Assembly: GCA_027575805.1 (NCBI GenBank)
Contig: JANBPU010000013.1
Span: 1-64,000, forward strand
Length of the DNA stretch: 64,000 nucleotides
From: Mycoemilia scoparia
Lineage: Eukaryota; Kickxellomycota; Kickxellomycetes; Kickxellales; Kickxellaceae
Direction of reading: 5' to 3'
Part shown: in pieces, positions 20,099 to 30,887 of the stretch
Position numbering within the stretch: position 1 is the stretch's first letter
How the letters are laid out: every line of letters starts with the position of its first letter
The notes under the pieces: model-generated
Database searches by the model: none
What the model was told of the DNA's origin: nothing
What the model saw: only the letters and a program-made list of their open reading frames with translations
Translations under genes and position numbers: made by a program

Positions 20099-22414
20099 AT
20101 GTCCCATGAAAAACACTCTGAAGGGAGCAACGAGCATCCCTTCCCCGAACCAGACGTCATAAACAATGGCGAGAAGCGGGACGTCGCTGATCAGGAGGAT
20201 GAGTTCGATGCCTTCGTGAAGGAGCACCGCCACTATGTTCAAACCCACCAAAGCTCGCCGTCCTTTGACCAGGAGGGCATTGCCGATGAAAAGAAGCTTG
20301 AGGACGATAGTCCCTATGAGACCGTCCGTGCAACGGTCAGCAACACAGACGACCCTACTCTGCCATCCTTCACTTTCCGTGCCCTCGTTATTGGCCTCAT
20401 CTTTTGTGCCGCTCTGTCTTTTGTCAACCAGTTCTTCTGGTTCCGCGAGAACCCCATCTCAATTGGTGGCTTTGTCGTTCAGTTGCTCAGCTATCCTGTC
20501 GGTGTTCTTATGTCTTACACATTGCCCAAACGCAAGTTCCGCACCTTCGGCTGGGAATGGACACTCAACCCTGGCCCATTCAGTGTCAAGGAGCATGTGG
20601 TTGCCAGCATCATCGCCACTGCTGGTAGCAGCACGGCCTATGCCATTGACATTGTAACCGTCAAGCGCATGTATTACAAGTCCGACATAGGCTTTGGTGT
20701 CTCGGTCTTGCTCATGCTTACCACCCAGGTCTTGGGCTACAGCATTTCAGGTTTAGCGCGCCGCTTCTTGGTTTACCCGGCCGCTATGATTTGGCCAACA
20801 ACCCTTGTTCAGGTTTCCCTGTTCCGTGCCTTCCACGATGTTAAGCCTTTACATGATTCTACTACCGGGCGGCGGAGAATGACCCGCACTCTGTTCTTCG
20901 GACTGGTCTTCCTTGCCAGTTTCATTTGGTACTGGGTACCTGGCTACCTTATGACCGTGCTTTCAATGTTCCCTTTCCTGTGTCTGGTTGCGCCTAACAA
21001 TCTCATTGCTAACCAGCTTGGCGACGGTCTTTCTGGGCTTGGTATGTTCTCGTTTACACTTGACTGGTCGATGATTTCTAATGGCTATATTGGAAGCCCA
21101 ATTGCTGCTCCCTTGTGGTCTGCCTTCAATGTTATCGCAGGCTTTGCTATTGTTATGTGGCTCCTCGTCCCTATCGGCTACTACAAGAATGTCTGGGACT
21201 CGGCAAAGCTGCCAATATATACCGCCCAGCTTTTCAACTCCACCGGCCAGCCATATATTGTCCAGGAAGTCCTCACTAGCGACCTTCGTCTTGACCTTGA
21301 TGCCTACGAAAAGGTTGGCCCTCCCCAAATGACCTTTGCCTTTGCTCTTACATACGGCTTTGGCTTCCTCGTCATTACTGCCGTGATTACTCATATTGTG
21401 CTACACTACGGACCAGAGATCTGGGCCCGCATCAAGGAAATTCGCAAGCCCATTGTTGCTGATGATGTGCATGCCAGACTCATGAAAAACTACTCTGAGG
21501 TTCCAATTTGGTGGTACCTGTGTCTGTTCGTCGTCATGTTCGTTCTTAGCGTGGTTCTCTGCGAGGTTTTCAACTTCCTTCCGTGGTGGGGACTGATCCT
21601 CTCCTTGGCTATAGCTGCTATTTTCACCATCCCAGTCGGAATCATTCAAGCTGTTTCTAATATCCAGCCTGGTCTTAACCTTATCACTGAGCTGATCTGT
21701 GGTTACATGTTACCCGGAGACCCCATTGCCAACGTGACATTCAAGACTTTCGGATACATTAGCATGTACCAGGCCCTTAGTCTTACAGCCGATCAAAAGC
21801 TCGGCCATTACATGAAGATTCCACCCCGCCATATGTTCATGGCCCAGCTTATTGGAACGGTAGTTGCTATCTTTGTCCAGCTTGCCGTCGCATTCTGGTT
21901 AATGGACACTGTCAAGGATATGTGCGTCGTTAAACACGGAAACAACTGGACTTGTATCCAAGCCCAGACATACTTCTCCGCCTCTGTTATCTGGGGCTTG
22001 ATTGGTCCAGCTAGAGCTTTTGGAAAAGGCTCTGACTACGGCGTCCTATACTGGATGTTCCTCATCGGTGCGGTCCTTCCCATCCCATTCTGGCTCCTCA
22101 GTCGCAAGTTCCCAGGAAGCAAGATCTGGAGAAACGTCAACATTCCAGTTATGCTGTCTGCTATCGGATACCTTCCTCCGGCTGCTACCCAGGACTACCC
22201 CATGTGGTTCTTCTGGTGCCTTGTTTTCAACTACTTTATCCACCGCTGGCGGAACGATTGGTGGCGCAAGTATGCCTTTACTTTCTCTGCTGGAATGGAT
22301 GCAGGCGTTGCAGTTACCACAATCATTATTTTCTTTGCCACCCAGAACACTAGCCTCAAGTGGTGGGGAAACAACTACCACTGCAACCTATCTGACCAGC
22401 CATATCAGACATAA
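20099..22414 (+). CDS. OPT-family oligopeptide transporter
   Basis: One uninterrupted exon encodes 771 residues, the usual size for fungal OPT proteins. The first 75 residues are acidic and cytosolic. Some fourteen or more membrane segments follow. Both family signatures are present: 'NPGPFSVKEH' near residue 160 and 'KIPPR' near residue 577. The conserved W-F-F-W-C and N-Y-F-I-H-R-W segments near the end are also there. These carriers import tetra- to hexapeptides, and sometimes glutathione or metal chelates, with protons across the plasma membrane. Codon use favours C-ending codons much more than in its neighbours, which fits high expression. The substrate cannot be told from sequence. Confidence 0.93.
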   Translation: MSHEKHSEGSNEHPFPEPDVINNGEKRDVADQEDEFDAFVKEHRHYVQTHQSSPSFDQEGIADEKKLEDDSPYETVRATVSNTDDPTLPSFTFRALVIGLIFCAALSFVNQFFWFRENPISIGGFVVQLLSYPVGVLMSYTLPKRKFRTFGWEWTLNPGPFSVKEHVVASIIATAGSSTAYAIDIVTVKRMYYKSDIGFGVSVLLMLTTQVLGYSISGLARRFLVYPAAMIWPTTLVQVSLFRAFHDVKPLHDSTTGRRRMTRTLFFGLVFLASFIWYWVPGYLMTVLSMFPFLCLVAPNNLIANQLGDGLSGLGMFSFTLDWSMISNGYIGSPIAAPLWSAFNVIAGFAIVMWLLVPIGYYKNVWDSAKLPIYTAQLFNSTGQPYIVQEVLTSDLRLDLDAYEKVGPPQMTFAFALTYGFGFLVITAVITHIVLHYGPEIWARIKEIRKPIVADDVHARLMKNYSEVPIWWYLCLFVVMFVLSVVLCEVFNFLPWWGLILSLAIAAIFTIPVGIIQAVSNIQPGLNLITELICGYMLPGDPIANVTFKTFGYISMYQALSLTADQKLGHYMKIPPRHMFMAQLIGTVVAIFVQLAVAFWLMDTVKDMCVVKHGNNWTCIQAQTYFSASVIWGLIGPARAFGKGSDYGVLYWMFLIGAVLPIPFWLLSRKFPGSKIWRNVNIPVMLSAIGYLPPAATQDYPMWFFWCLVFNYFIHRWRNDWWRKYAFTFSAGMDAGVAVTTIIIFFATQNTSLKWWGNNYHCNLSDQPYQT

Positions 22415-22991
22415 CAGCGGCCTACGTAGTCACCGAATGTTCGAGTGTTTCCTATTTGCTATTTTGTTAGAATCCCCCTATACTACACACTATTTAATGT
22501 TGGATTTTCTGTATTAATAGTTCTCAGAACTTGTTTACAATATATATATATATATATGTCACAATAATTAAATTTGGCTGCAAATAGTGCGGTTTGGATG
22601 GCTATAAACTTCTCATTATTCGCTATACTGTCTGTATCCATATAAATATGTCAAAAGACAATGTACAACACATTATAATCCGTTTATGAACTCTACAACA
22701 CTTCCATAACCATCCTAAATCTGTACTTTTCAATGATGATTAAGCTTTTTAATACTCATATGGAGGTAGCTGTTTGCCACATACACTAAAATTAAATCTG
22801 TACTTTTCAATCAGACAAATATACTATAATATGTCCCATAACGAAGGGCTGTTTATGCCATTTACGTTATGTATGCTTCTTTTATGACAAAGAATGTAAT
22901 ATCTTGTATCTCCTTCACGTTGCATAAACATTTCCCTGTATCCTTGCCCTCCCCCCTACTACGTTAGTTAATAAATAGGCTTGCTGTAATT
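22415..22991. other. Intergenic, AT-rich
   Basis: A 3' UTR and promoter spacer between two plus-strand genes. It has a short TA run near 22541-22556 and a repeated phrase 'AAATCTGTACTTTTCAAT' at about 22718 and 22795. No gene seen. Confidence 0.4.
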
Positions 22992-23267
22992 ATGACTAAA
23001 GCCACAGAAACCGCTCGCTTTTTAGGCATAATTCTTGCCATTTGGTCGTTGGGACAGATTGGTCTTTTACCATTGCCTGATTTCCTATCTGAAGTGTGGA
23101 GCACATTGCCCTTTGTTGGACTTGTGGGCTTGGGAGCTTACGCATTTTGCAACATTGGATACAATCTATTAACATTCCGCGAATGCCCGGAGGCATACCA
23201 TGAGCTGATGCAGCAAATTCGCGAAGCAAAGGAGGAGCTGAGATCGAAGGACGTCGATGTTTCTTAA
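22992..23267 (+). CDS. DPM3: Dolichol-phosphate mannosyltransferase subunit 3
   Basis: A 91-residue, intronless protein. Two membrane segments lie near residues 9-27 and 37-58. The cytosolic C-terminus shows the family pattern: F-R-E-C-P-E-A-Y-H-E-L, then an I-R-E-A-K-E-E-L-R coiled segment. DPM3 tethers the catalytic subunit DPM1 to the ER membrane, so that dolichol-phosphate-mannose can be made for N-glycans, O-mannose and GPI anchors. Length and layout match the family (about 90 residues). The ATG at 22992 starts directly in the first helix region, as usual. Confidence 0.88.
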   Translation: MTKATETARFLGIILAIWSLGQIGLLPLPDFLSEVWSTLPFVGLVGLGAYAFCNIGYNLLTFRECPEAYHELMQQIREAKEELRSKDVDVS

Positions 23268-23426
23268 ACTAACGAATACAATCAAATTCAAATACTTTCA
23301 TGTTCATACTCAAATAAATATACTCGTTACGCCATTTCCAAATAAAGAGTTTTGTGCTATACATTGATGATACATATGATGTGTTATTCATAAAGTTGCC
23401 AAATGTTGTACATTCAGTATAATGTT

Positions 23427-23530
23427 CAAATGGATCATGATTTTTGAAGGGTATCTTTTGGTGGCCAACGATTATAGAGGTAATTACGGCCAAAGGAGCG
23501 ACTAACCCTTCAAAAATAACCACCCAAATG
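23427..23530. repeat. MITE-like element, copy 3
   Basis: A 104-base copy flanked by direct CAAATG repeats: left end GGATCATGATTTTTGAAGGGT, right end ACCCTTCAAAAATAACCACC. It lies in the 725-base spacer 23268-23992 between DPM3 and the hydrolase. The rest of that spacer shows no gene. Confidence 0.75.
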
Positions 23531-23992
23531 ACCTTTTTATAATAAATTTACTATAAATCTGAGAGTCTAGTATAAATGTAAAAATATCAATGGTTTATTA
23601 AAACCGATATTTCTTGAAGACTTGTGCCAAAATAGCAGGTTTAAAGTATTTTGTTATTCGCAGACAAACTGTCGATTTCTGCTTTTGAAAATGTGTGAAG
23701 TGTGCGCATTAAGCCCAATATAAAATCCAATTTGTCATGTGCTTTTGCAGTCTTTGCTGGAAAGAACAGAAGTGGTTTTGATCAGCAATCCTGGGAGAAT
23801 CAAGCATTCTTGTGGGCGTGGATTTTGCCAAGAAATACTCGAGATTTGGTCGCTTCGGATCCGGTGTAATTCTATTCACTCACTTATTTAAATTGAGACC
23901 TTAACGCCCATGTTTCAGAGCATCACCTTTTCTCCAACTTTATTGCACACAATATTTTCACATCACCACCCTCCCATTTCGTATTTTTCTAG

Positions 23993-25549
23993 ATGGAGAT
24001 TCCTGCCTTTGTTTCTCAAAAGCCTGCCAGCGGGTTCTTTTCGTCTCTCTTACAGCCCTGGGGACTCATCAGATCTGTCTACTTACAGACCAGCTATGAA
24101 AAGGCCGAGAAAGCCGAGAGAAAGATTCTTTCACGACTACAGTTCTTTTCCAAAGACTCCGAAACAGACAAAGACTCTGAGATTGTTGCTAGGGTTGGCG
24201 ACGTTCATTTGGGCGAAGATCGCTATATCCATACGTTGTATATAGAACGCATAAAGAGAACAAGCGATTCCGGCTCTTCTATCTCGATCCGACAGAGCGA
24301 GAGCAGCGAGAGTGCCAGCAACCCTATTATCCCTGATACAGAGGAAGGGGTAGCAAGCCTCAGCCCGAAGCAGAATGCTAGCAGACTGGGATACCATAAA
24401 AGCCCACAGTCTCGCTTAGATTTGTCAGCTGTTCCTCGGATCGATCGTAGCATAACAAATGAGGCATCTGGGGAGACTGATGACAGCAAAATGCACAATT
24501 TGGTTATAGCTCATGGGTTTGGTTGTGGCGTTGGCAACTTTTATCGCAATTACAACTCGCTCAGCAAAGCGGACGGCTGGCGCATATTTTCAATAGATTG
24601 GCTGGGGATGGGTCGCAGCTCTCGCCCTCATTTCTATCCTTTGGATGAGAAGGACCAAGAAAAGAGAATCGAAAAAACCGAAGATTTCTTTGTTGATTCA
24701 CTTGAAGAGTGGCGGAAAAAAATGGGTCTCAAGAAGATGACCTTGCTTGGTCACAGCCTTGGCGCTTATTTCTGTGCTGTGTACTCATTGCGCTATCCAG
24801 AAAGGGTAGAAAAACTCATATTGGTATCTCCAGGTAATTAAAACACCCAGAATCGCAATGCAAGTATATGGAATTTGAAAATTTTGACATTGCCCTAACT
24901 ATATATTATATCCAAACAACTTTTGCAAATAGCTGGCATACCAGAGCCTGACAAAGAGAAGATGGAGAGGATACGCCAGGGCAATATCAACATCCCAAAC
25001 CCTCCAGGCAAGGATGGCGAGGCTCATACAGAGCAAAAGAAAGGCACAGATAGTGCCGAAAAAACAGCACCACTTTCAAGAAGATTGTTTATAAATACAT
25101 TTGTCTATCTGTGGGACAGGAATTGCTCGCCTCAGTCCATTGTTCGCACATTTGGCCCTCTTGGATCAAAGATTGTTGGAAAGTATGTCAGTCGGTTTTC
25201 CTGGCTTAATAGCGAGGACCAGGCTGACTTGGCAGAATACATGTACCATATAACCGTCATGAAGGGCAGTGGCGAATATGCCTTAAATTCCTTATTTATG
25301 CCTGGTGTCTTCCCATACAAGCCATTGATTGATCGCGTCAAGGGACTCAAGATGCCCACAATATTCATGTACGGAACACATGATTGGATGGATTATAAGG
25401 GAGGACAGGAGGCATGCAAAAAGATGTCTGTTCCCACAAAGTTATTCCAAGTCCCTAATGCTGGCCACAACATCCACCTGGAGAATCCAAAGGAATTTGA
25501 CAGCATAATTATCAACGAACTGAATGAGGTAAAAAGTTGGACCAAGTGA
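23993..25549 (+). CDS. Alpha/beta hydrolase of the ABHD4/5 (CGI-58)-Cld1 type
   Basis: Exons 23993-24833 and 24933-25549 give 485 residues. The oxyanion region reads H-G-F-G-C-G. The nucleophile elbow is G-H-S-L-G near residue 254. The catalytic His lies in 'NAGHNIHLENP' near residue 457. A D-W-M-D-Y loop after M-Y-G-T-H-D supplies the acid. In this group (ABHD4, ABHD5, yeast Cld1/Ict1-type lipases) a HX4D motif overlaps the catalytic His; here it reads HX4E. The enzyme probably deacylates or reacylates phospholipids, perhaps in mitochondria. The long Ser-rich insert between residues 85 and 160 is not a core feature. The intron splits the codon just after 'LVSP'. Confidence 0.85.
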
Positions 25550-25760
25550 TATTTCTAATTTTTAAATAAATAGGCTGCTTTTCATATTTTTATTAATATT
25601 CATTCCAGCAACGATTTTATATTTAATAAGAGGTTTCTTTTATACCGAACAGAAGTTTGGTAGAGTAAATAGAGTCTTTCAGTAGTGGTGTGTAAGGAGC
25701 GATGCCATTTTATAGAACCTGTGTTTTTTTAATATCAGGCATGGACTGATTTTTATGTTA

Positions 25761-27863
25761 CTATATCATGGTACTCGAAACGGCTTGGCGCTGGCTATCA
25801 TCTGTGACAGTAGTAGTATCATCTGCATTGATCCCAAAAGTTTTTATAAGTAGATCCTTTATTCTGTCAAGAAGCTCCTCTGCCTCTTTTTCTGGGACCA
25901 GCACTAAATACGACTGTAGTGACAATAAAAGCTTCGAAAGCTTTGTGATGGGCTCTTTAGTGCCAAACGGCTTTCCCAAATCTGTCCGGCTGACCAAATG
26001 GATACAGAATTAGTCATCACCATAATATCAGCAAGATCTGCAGTTTATAATTTCTCGCACTTACTGTGGATGGTCTTTATATGTCTGGACAATTCCTTCT
26101 ATTTGATGAAAAAGGTTCTCTGATATGGTTTTCCTAGACTCAATTTGTCGAACACATGAATACGGCGTTCCTAATCCAGAAAAAGTAAAGTTCAAGTATT
26201 TTTATTGACGAAATGTAATGTGTGTATTTAAAGCACTTACTGAAAGCACCAGAGTGATGGATTTTTGTACTAATTGACAATACACGATATCTCGAAACGT
26301 GGGTGTTGGTATCTGTGTCAAAAGGTGTAAGAATAATGCCAACAAATGGTTCGGTGCCATTTCCAAGTTTGCACAAGTCCTGATACGATGTTTGGTTATG
26401 AATATCTCTAACAGATGGGTTTGGAGCAAACGTTGGATGAGAGTGGTACCAGCCAACTGCTTGATAGCCTAACTTGTAGAATCCCTCTCTTGCTTCTATT
26501 TCTGAACTAGGATCCATTTCACACTGCAAGAACAGAGCACATTTTAGTAGTGGTTAACAATCTTGATATTGTAGTGTGTAGCTATGACATCTTACTTGAA
26601 TTGTTGTGCTAGTACTTTTGCAAGGAAACGCTGACAAGATGTGCAGAGTTTTGTTTTTATCATCATACTTTCCCCCAAGTAGTCCAATTATTTCGGTGGA
26701 GGCCATGTGTGAATGGAGATCAACCAAGAACTATATCATGGTAAACAATACACGTGTCAAATATATAAACAAGTAATTATCCTATTGCTTAGCCGCAAAT
26801 ACTTACCATGACTTCAGAGTCTATAAAAACCTTGAAGGGCTCAGGAAAGAGCTCAGTATATGTAGCACAGGGGATAAGCGTGAAATCACCCCATTCATCT
26901 ATAAAGTGTTTTCCTATACTGTGAGAGCAATTCTATAAAACAAAGGAACGCGATGTTTTATAAATGTAAGGCAGCCTACCGTCTGAATATGAACCAGCTC
27001 TTGATTTCCTCCGCTTGGTGCTGGATCCGTCTTTGTCTGTTCGAACTATAACCTCATGTGAAATAACTCTGCCTTCCAATTCATCTTCGTTAATCCATTC
27101 TCCATATTCGTCTCTCACTCTTCGCTTCCTTGGGCTAAAAATGCAATTACAATACGCATCAATTCAGTCGATACAAACAAATGTGAGATTTGATTATGCT
27201 GTCGTAATATATAGACTGACCCATGTGTGTGTATATTCTCTATTCCTTCTGAAACGCTTGTGTTTTTTCTCTGTCTGGGGGTTGTGTACTCTATATCATG
27301 TTGGTGGTGTCTTTGTATATCTGGCCTTCTCTTAGGGGCTGGGCGACTTATAGTGCCAACATTGATTAACTTGGCCTTCTCAAGATATGTGTGAACCCTG
27401 CCAATTGCATTTACATCCCCACAATCCTAGTTTGTAAACATATAATTCATTTTAAATGGATATGTCCAGACCCGTGAAAATATATTAAATACTACTTCTT
27501 ACCTTGAGGCCAGGTCGAACAGCAATCTTTGTCAAGTACTTGGGTTTGCATTGGTTCCACAGCTGGATTATATGATTTCTGATCCGGAGATATCTCTCTG
27601 GCGTTTTGTTTGCTTTTCCAATAAAAAATTCTCTGCATGCTTCCTTTTCTTTATCAGATATTGCGGACAAATCTATTGTGGCCTGTATATGATTATAAAA
27701 AATAGCCAATCCATCATTAAATAATTGCTCTTGCGCAAGGAATTGTTGTAAAAGAACAAAAATCCCGCCAATTTCTTTTAACAATCTATTCATTGGGAAC
27801 AAAGGGACTCACGTTTTCAGCATTATTCTGGCCTTCTTTTGCAGCTATACATTCGTCTACCAT
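25761..27863 (-). CDS. SWIRM and MPN+ (JAMM) protein, MYSM1-like histone H2A deubiquitinase
   Basis: Nine exons fit by splice sites and frame: 27863-27813, 27682-27503, 27426-27221, 27134-26980, 26913-26807, 26730-26596, 26523-26241, 26170-26065 and 25989-25761. Together they make 483 residues. The SWIRM domain spans exons 2-3 ([10 protein letters not shown]..., R-P-G-L-K, C-G-D-V-N). The MPN domain has the full JAMM zinc site: Glu in S-T-E-I-I-G-L-L, then H-S-H-P...S...D in exon 7. This pairing is that of MYSM1, which removes ubiquitin from histone H2A. The SANT domain usual in MYSM1 is not visible, and only 17 residues precede SWIRM. Exon 3 ends at a weak GTCAGT donor. Confidence 0.82.
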
Positions 27864-28170
27864 ACTGTCGAATAGGGTTAGCAAACAGGGTAGCCTTGTA
27901 GCAATCAACGAGCATTCGATCCATACTAAATACCATCAGCTGGTCAAGATATTCAAAAGACAAATGTATTAGCCAAGTTTGTTGTGTTGGTTATGGGCAT
28001 TGATCAAATATGGAAAAAGAAATTAGGGGGGGGGCCAATTTTTTAACATTGGTCACCCATAATCACCACAATTGAGTGTTGTGATGAATACTTTTAGTAA
28101 ACTAAATGTTTTCTGTTGAAGAAAGTAAGTCTATTTTGATTGATACGATCGGTTTAGTTCTATTTATAAG
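27864..28170. promoter_or_regulatory. Shared divergent promoter region
   Basis: About 307 bases separate the start codons of the MYSM1-like gene (minus) and DBR1 (plus), so both promoters must overlap here. It is AT-rich, with a run of nine G at 28027-28035 just before a pyrimidine stretch. No clear TATA box stands out. Confidence 0.4.
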
Positions 28171-29831
28171 ATGAGAGCAAGTATTCAAGGAATAATTATT
28201 GGGGAAAAGCTAAATCCATCTTATTTCTAATGGTGATATTATGAAACTTTTTGTAGATTGCCATTGAAGGATGTTGTCATGGAGAGTTAGATAAAATATA
28301 TTCATCTCTTGAAAAGCGAGTAGCCCAATCCAAAAACAATAAGCCGATAGATCTGCTTTTGATTTGCGGCGACTTCCAGGTAACACTGCTGATATTGTTC
28401 AAGCTATATACTTTGCGCCCATCAAACGAATGTGAGGAATAAAAATTTGATGGAGGAATGACCACAGCAATCTTTCTGGTATTACAACTTTATCAATAGG
28501 CTATAAGAAATCTGAAAGATCTTCAATGTATGGCGTGTCCAGACAAATATAAGCGACTGGGGACGTTCTACAAATATTATACCGGTGAGATGACTGCACC
28601 GATCCCAACTGTATTCATTGGCGGCAATCACGAAGCATCAAACTACCTAAGGGAGTTGCATTATGGAGGTTGGGTTGCAAAGAATATATATTACCTTGGC
28701 GCATCAAACATAATTTGGTTTGGCCCCCTGCGGATTGGAGGTATATCAGGTATATACAAATCTCATGACTATTTAAAGGGCTATTATGAGCATGCGCCGT
28801 TTCAAGGTTCAGCCAGTAGATCAATTTATCATGTCAGAAAGTACGAGATAGAGAAGTTTAAAAAAGTGAATAGCCCAATTGATATTTTTACTTCACACGA
28901 CTGGCCCGAAGGAATCGAGAGATATGGAAATACAGAACAACTTTTGAGATGTAAACCCTTTTTCAGACGGGAGATAGAAAACCAGGAACTTGGATCACTT
29001 CCAAATAGAACACTATTATCTCACCTTAAGCCCAATTGGTGGTTCTCTGCTCACCTACACGTTGGTTTTGATGCAGAGATACAATGGCATGGAGAGGGCA
29101 GCACACCATACCCACCAGCAGATCCTTCCAAGCTTCCCTCCTCAGTACCAACATATCCCGTACAAGTAGAAAAGAATCAGGACGAGATAGTTCTAAGCGA
29201 TCTAGAAGATAATAGTACTGATGATGATTCCAGACTAGCCAAAAAACCAAAAATTGATGCTGGTGGAGAAATAACCAACCATAATGAACCTGGATGTAAC
29301 ATCCCAAACAAAGAAATTCCTGTCTATCCTCCACCATCAACGAACTTTTATGGAGACTCTGAGACGACCAAATTCCTTGCCCTTGATAAATGCATAACCA
29401 ACCGCAGATTCCTTGAGATAATTGATATTGATACCGGAAGTGAAGAGACAAAGCCGCACACGTTCTACTATGACCCAGAGTGGCTCGCTATAACAAAGTG
29501 CTTTAGTAAATACATGTCTACAGCTCAGGGGCCGGATACTATTCCTTCAAATATTATTGACGAAAAAAACCCGGATGAGCTAGAAAAGGCTAAAGCATGG
29601 GTCAAGGACAACATAAAGGATTACAGGATATTGGATAACTTTGCAATGACGGCGTCAGGGCCTCCGCCAAAATCCTGCAACCCCTCAACTAATCTTAATA
29701 GATTTAACAGGCCCAAATTCAATGACACATATTTGTATCGGAACCAACAAACTACGAAGTATTGCCAAATGCTTGGTATAGACGATCCTTTTACTGCCCA
29801 GTGTCCTGAAAATGACACCGTTTCCAAATAG
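28171..29831 (+). CDS. DBR1: Lariat debranching enzyme
   Basis: Exons 28171-28176, 28257-28379 and 28500-29831 give 486 residues. The metallophosphoesterase signatures come in order: E-G-C-C-H-G near residue 7, G-D-F-Q, G-G-N-H-E, S-H-D-W-P and S-A-H-L-H-V. The lariat-recognition region and a C-terminal domain with A-I-T-K-C follow. The enzyme cuts the 2'-5' bond of excised intron lariats in the nucleus. Exon 1 is only ATG-AGA and ends at a GC donor (GCAAGT), which yields the conserved start 'MRIAIEGCC'; other starts give stops. The C-terminal 120 residues are variable, as in other fungi. Confidence 0.9.
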
Positions 29832-30887
29832 GCTGCTGTAGTTTATATATGATTAAAATACATAGTTTATAATAACTGTTTGAAAACATAATTTGATATG
29901 CACACAATAATGTATGAACATCAGAAACATACAATGCAGAAAGTATTTCTAAGGCAATGTCTGTTGGTAAACTTTCACTAGCTTGCTCTATTACCATCCC
30001 AAGTATATGCCCAAAGACAAATCATGATATATCCTATGCAAAGCATCTAAAACCACAGCAATTGGGAACCTGCATTATATACGATATATTATAGTGTAAA
30101 AACATCCCCCAAGCTCCTGTGACTCTGAATATGCAAATTACTTGTGGATTCAATTCAACTTGTATTGAGTAAACAATAAAGCGAGAAACTCATCCATGAC
30201 ATAATCAAGCCATGGGGATTGTGATATTATTAGCATTGATTTTATTTTCTAGTAATATCCTATGAAAAGATACTGAAATGGAGAACAATCCTAGAGATAC
30301 TTTTGGAAATGTTTGGGAGAATGAGAGTTTAATGTGTATGCTTATATTTCAGGTGCGTAAGGAATGCAGTGTCCAATACATGATTCGTTTTTAATGTATA
30401 ATCTGCCATATGGGAGATTATTTTTGATGGATTAGCCGCACATTTGGCTGTGACTGCCCCTATATTCATTGGCCACCAGAAGGCACCCTTGAAAAACTAT
30501 TGCCTATATCTAATAACTAAAATGGTTCTACCCATGTTATTATATTCTGATGGGATCGTGTTTAATCACAAAATGTAATTTTGGTCAGGACACCCACACA
30601 ATCATTTTAGGGCTAATCACTAGTGAAGCTTGACCATATAAACCCAAGTGCCATTACTAGGCACTTGGGTTTCTTTGGAAAATTGATAGTTGGACAGCAA
30701 AACTAATAGAAATAGGATTAAACAATCATGTGGTATTATTAAAAGTGTGTTCCTAGCGCTAAGGGCAAAATGAAATCACAGAGATATAAATATGAGCAAT
30801 ACATGGGAGTTGTGGAGTATACATAAGCACATGATGGTTTATTTAGTGGCTGATGGCTCAGATGATAAAAGTTTGGCAAGAAAATCT
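29832..30887. repeat. Convergent intergenic region with a MITE copy (about 30407-30509)
   Basis: This is the region between the 3' ends of DBR1 and the REEP-like gene. About 30407-30509 is a MITE-like copy with left flank CATATG, core 'CACATTTGGCTGTGACTGCCCC' and an eroded right end. A 13-base inverted repeat (AACCCAAGTGCCA... / ...GGCACTTGGGTTT near 30640-30673) could form a hairpin. No gene seen. Confidence 0.5.

Noticed and set aside
28177..28256. ATG at 28221 or 28231 as the DBR1 start
   Set aside because: Both run into stops or need a 24-base intron. The GC-donor join gives the conserved N-terminus.
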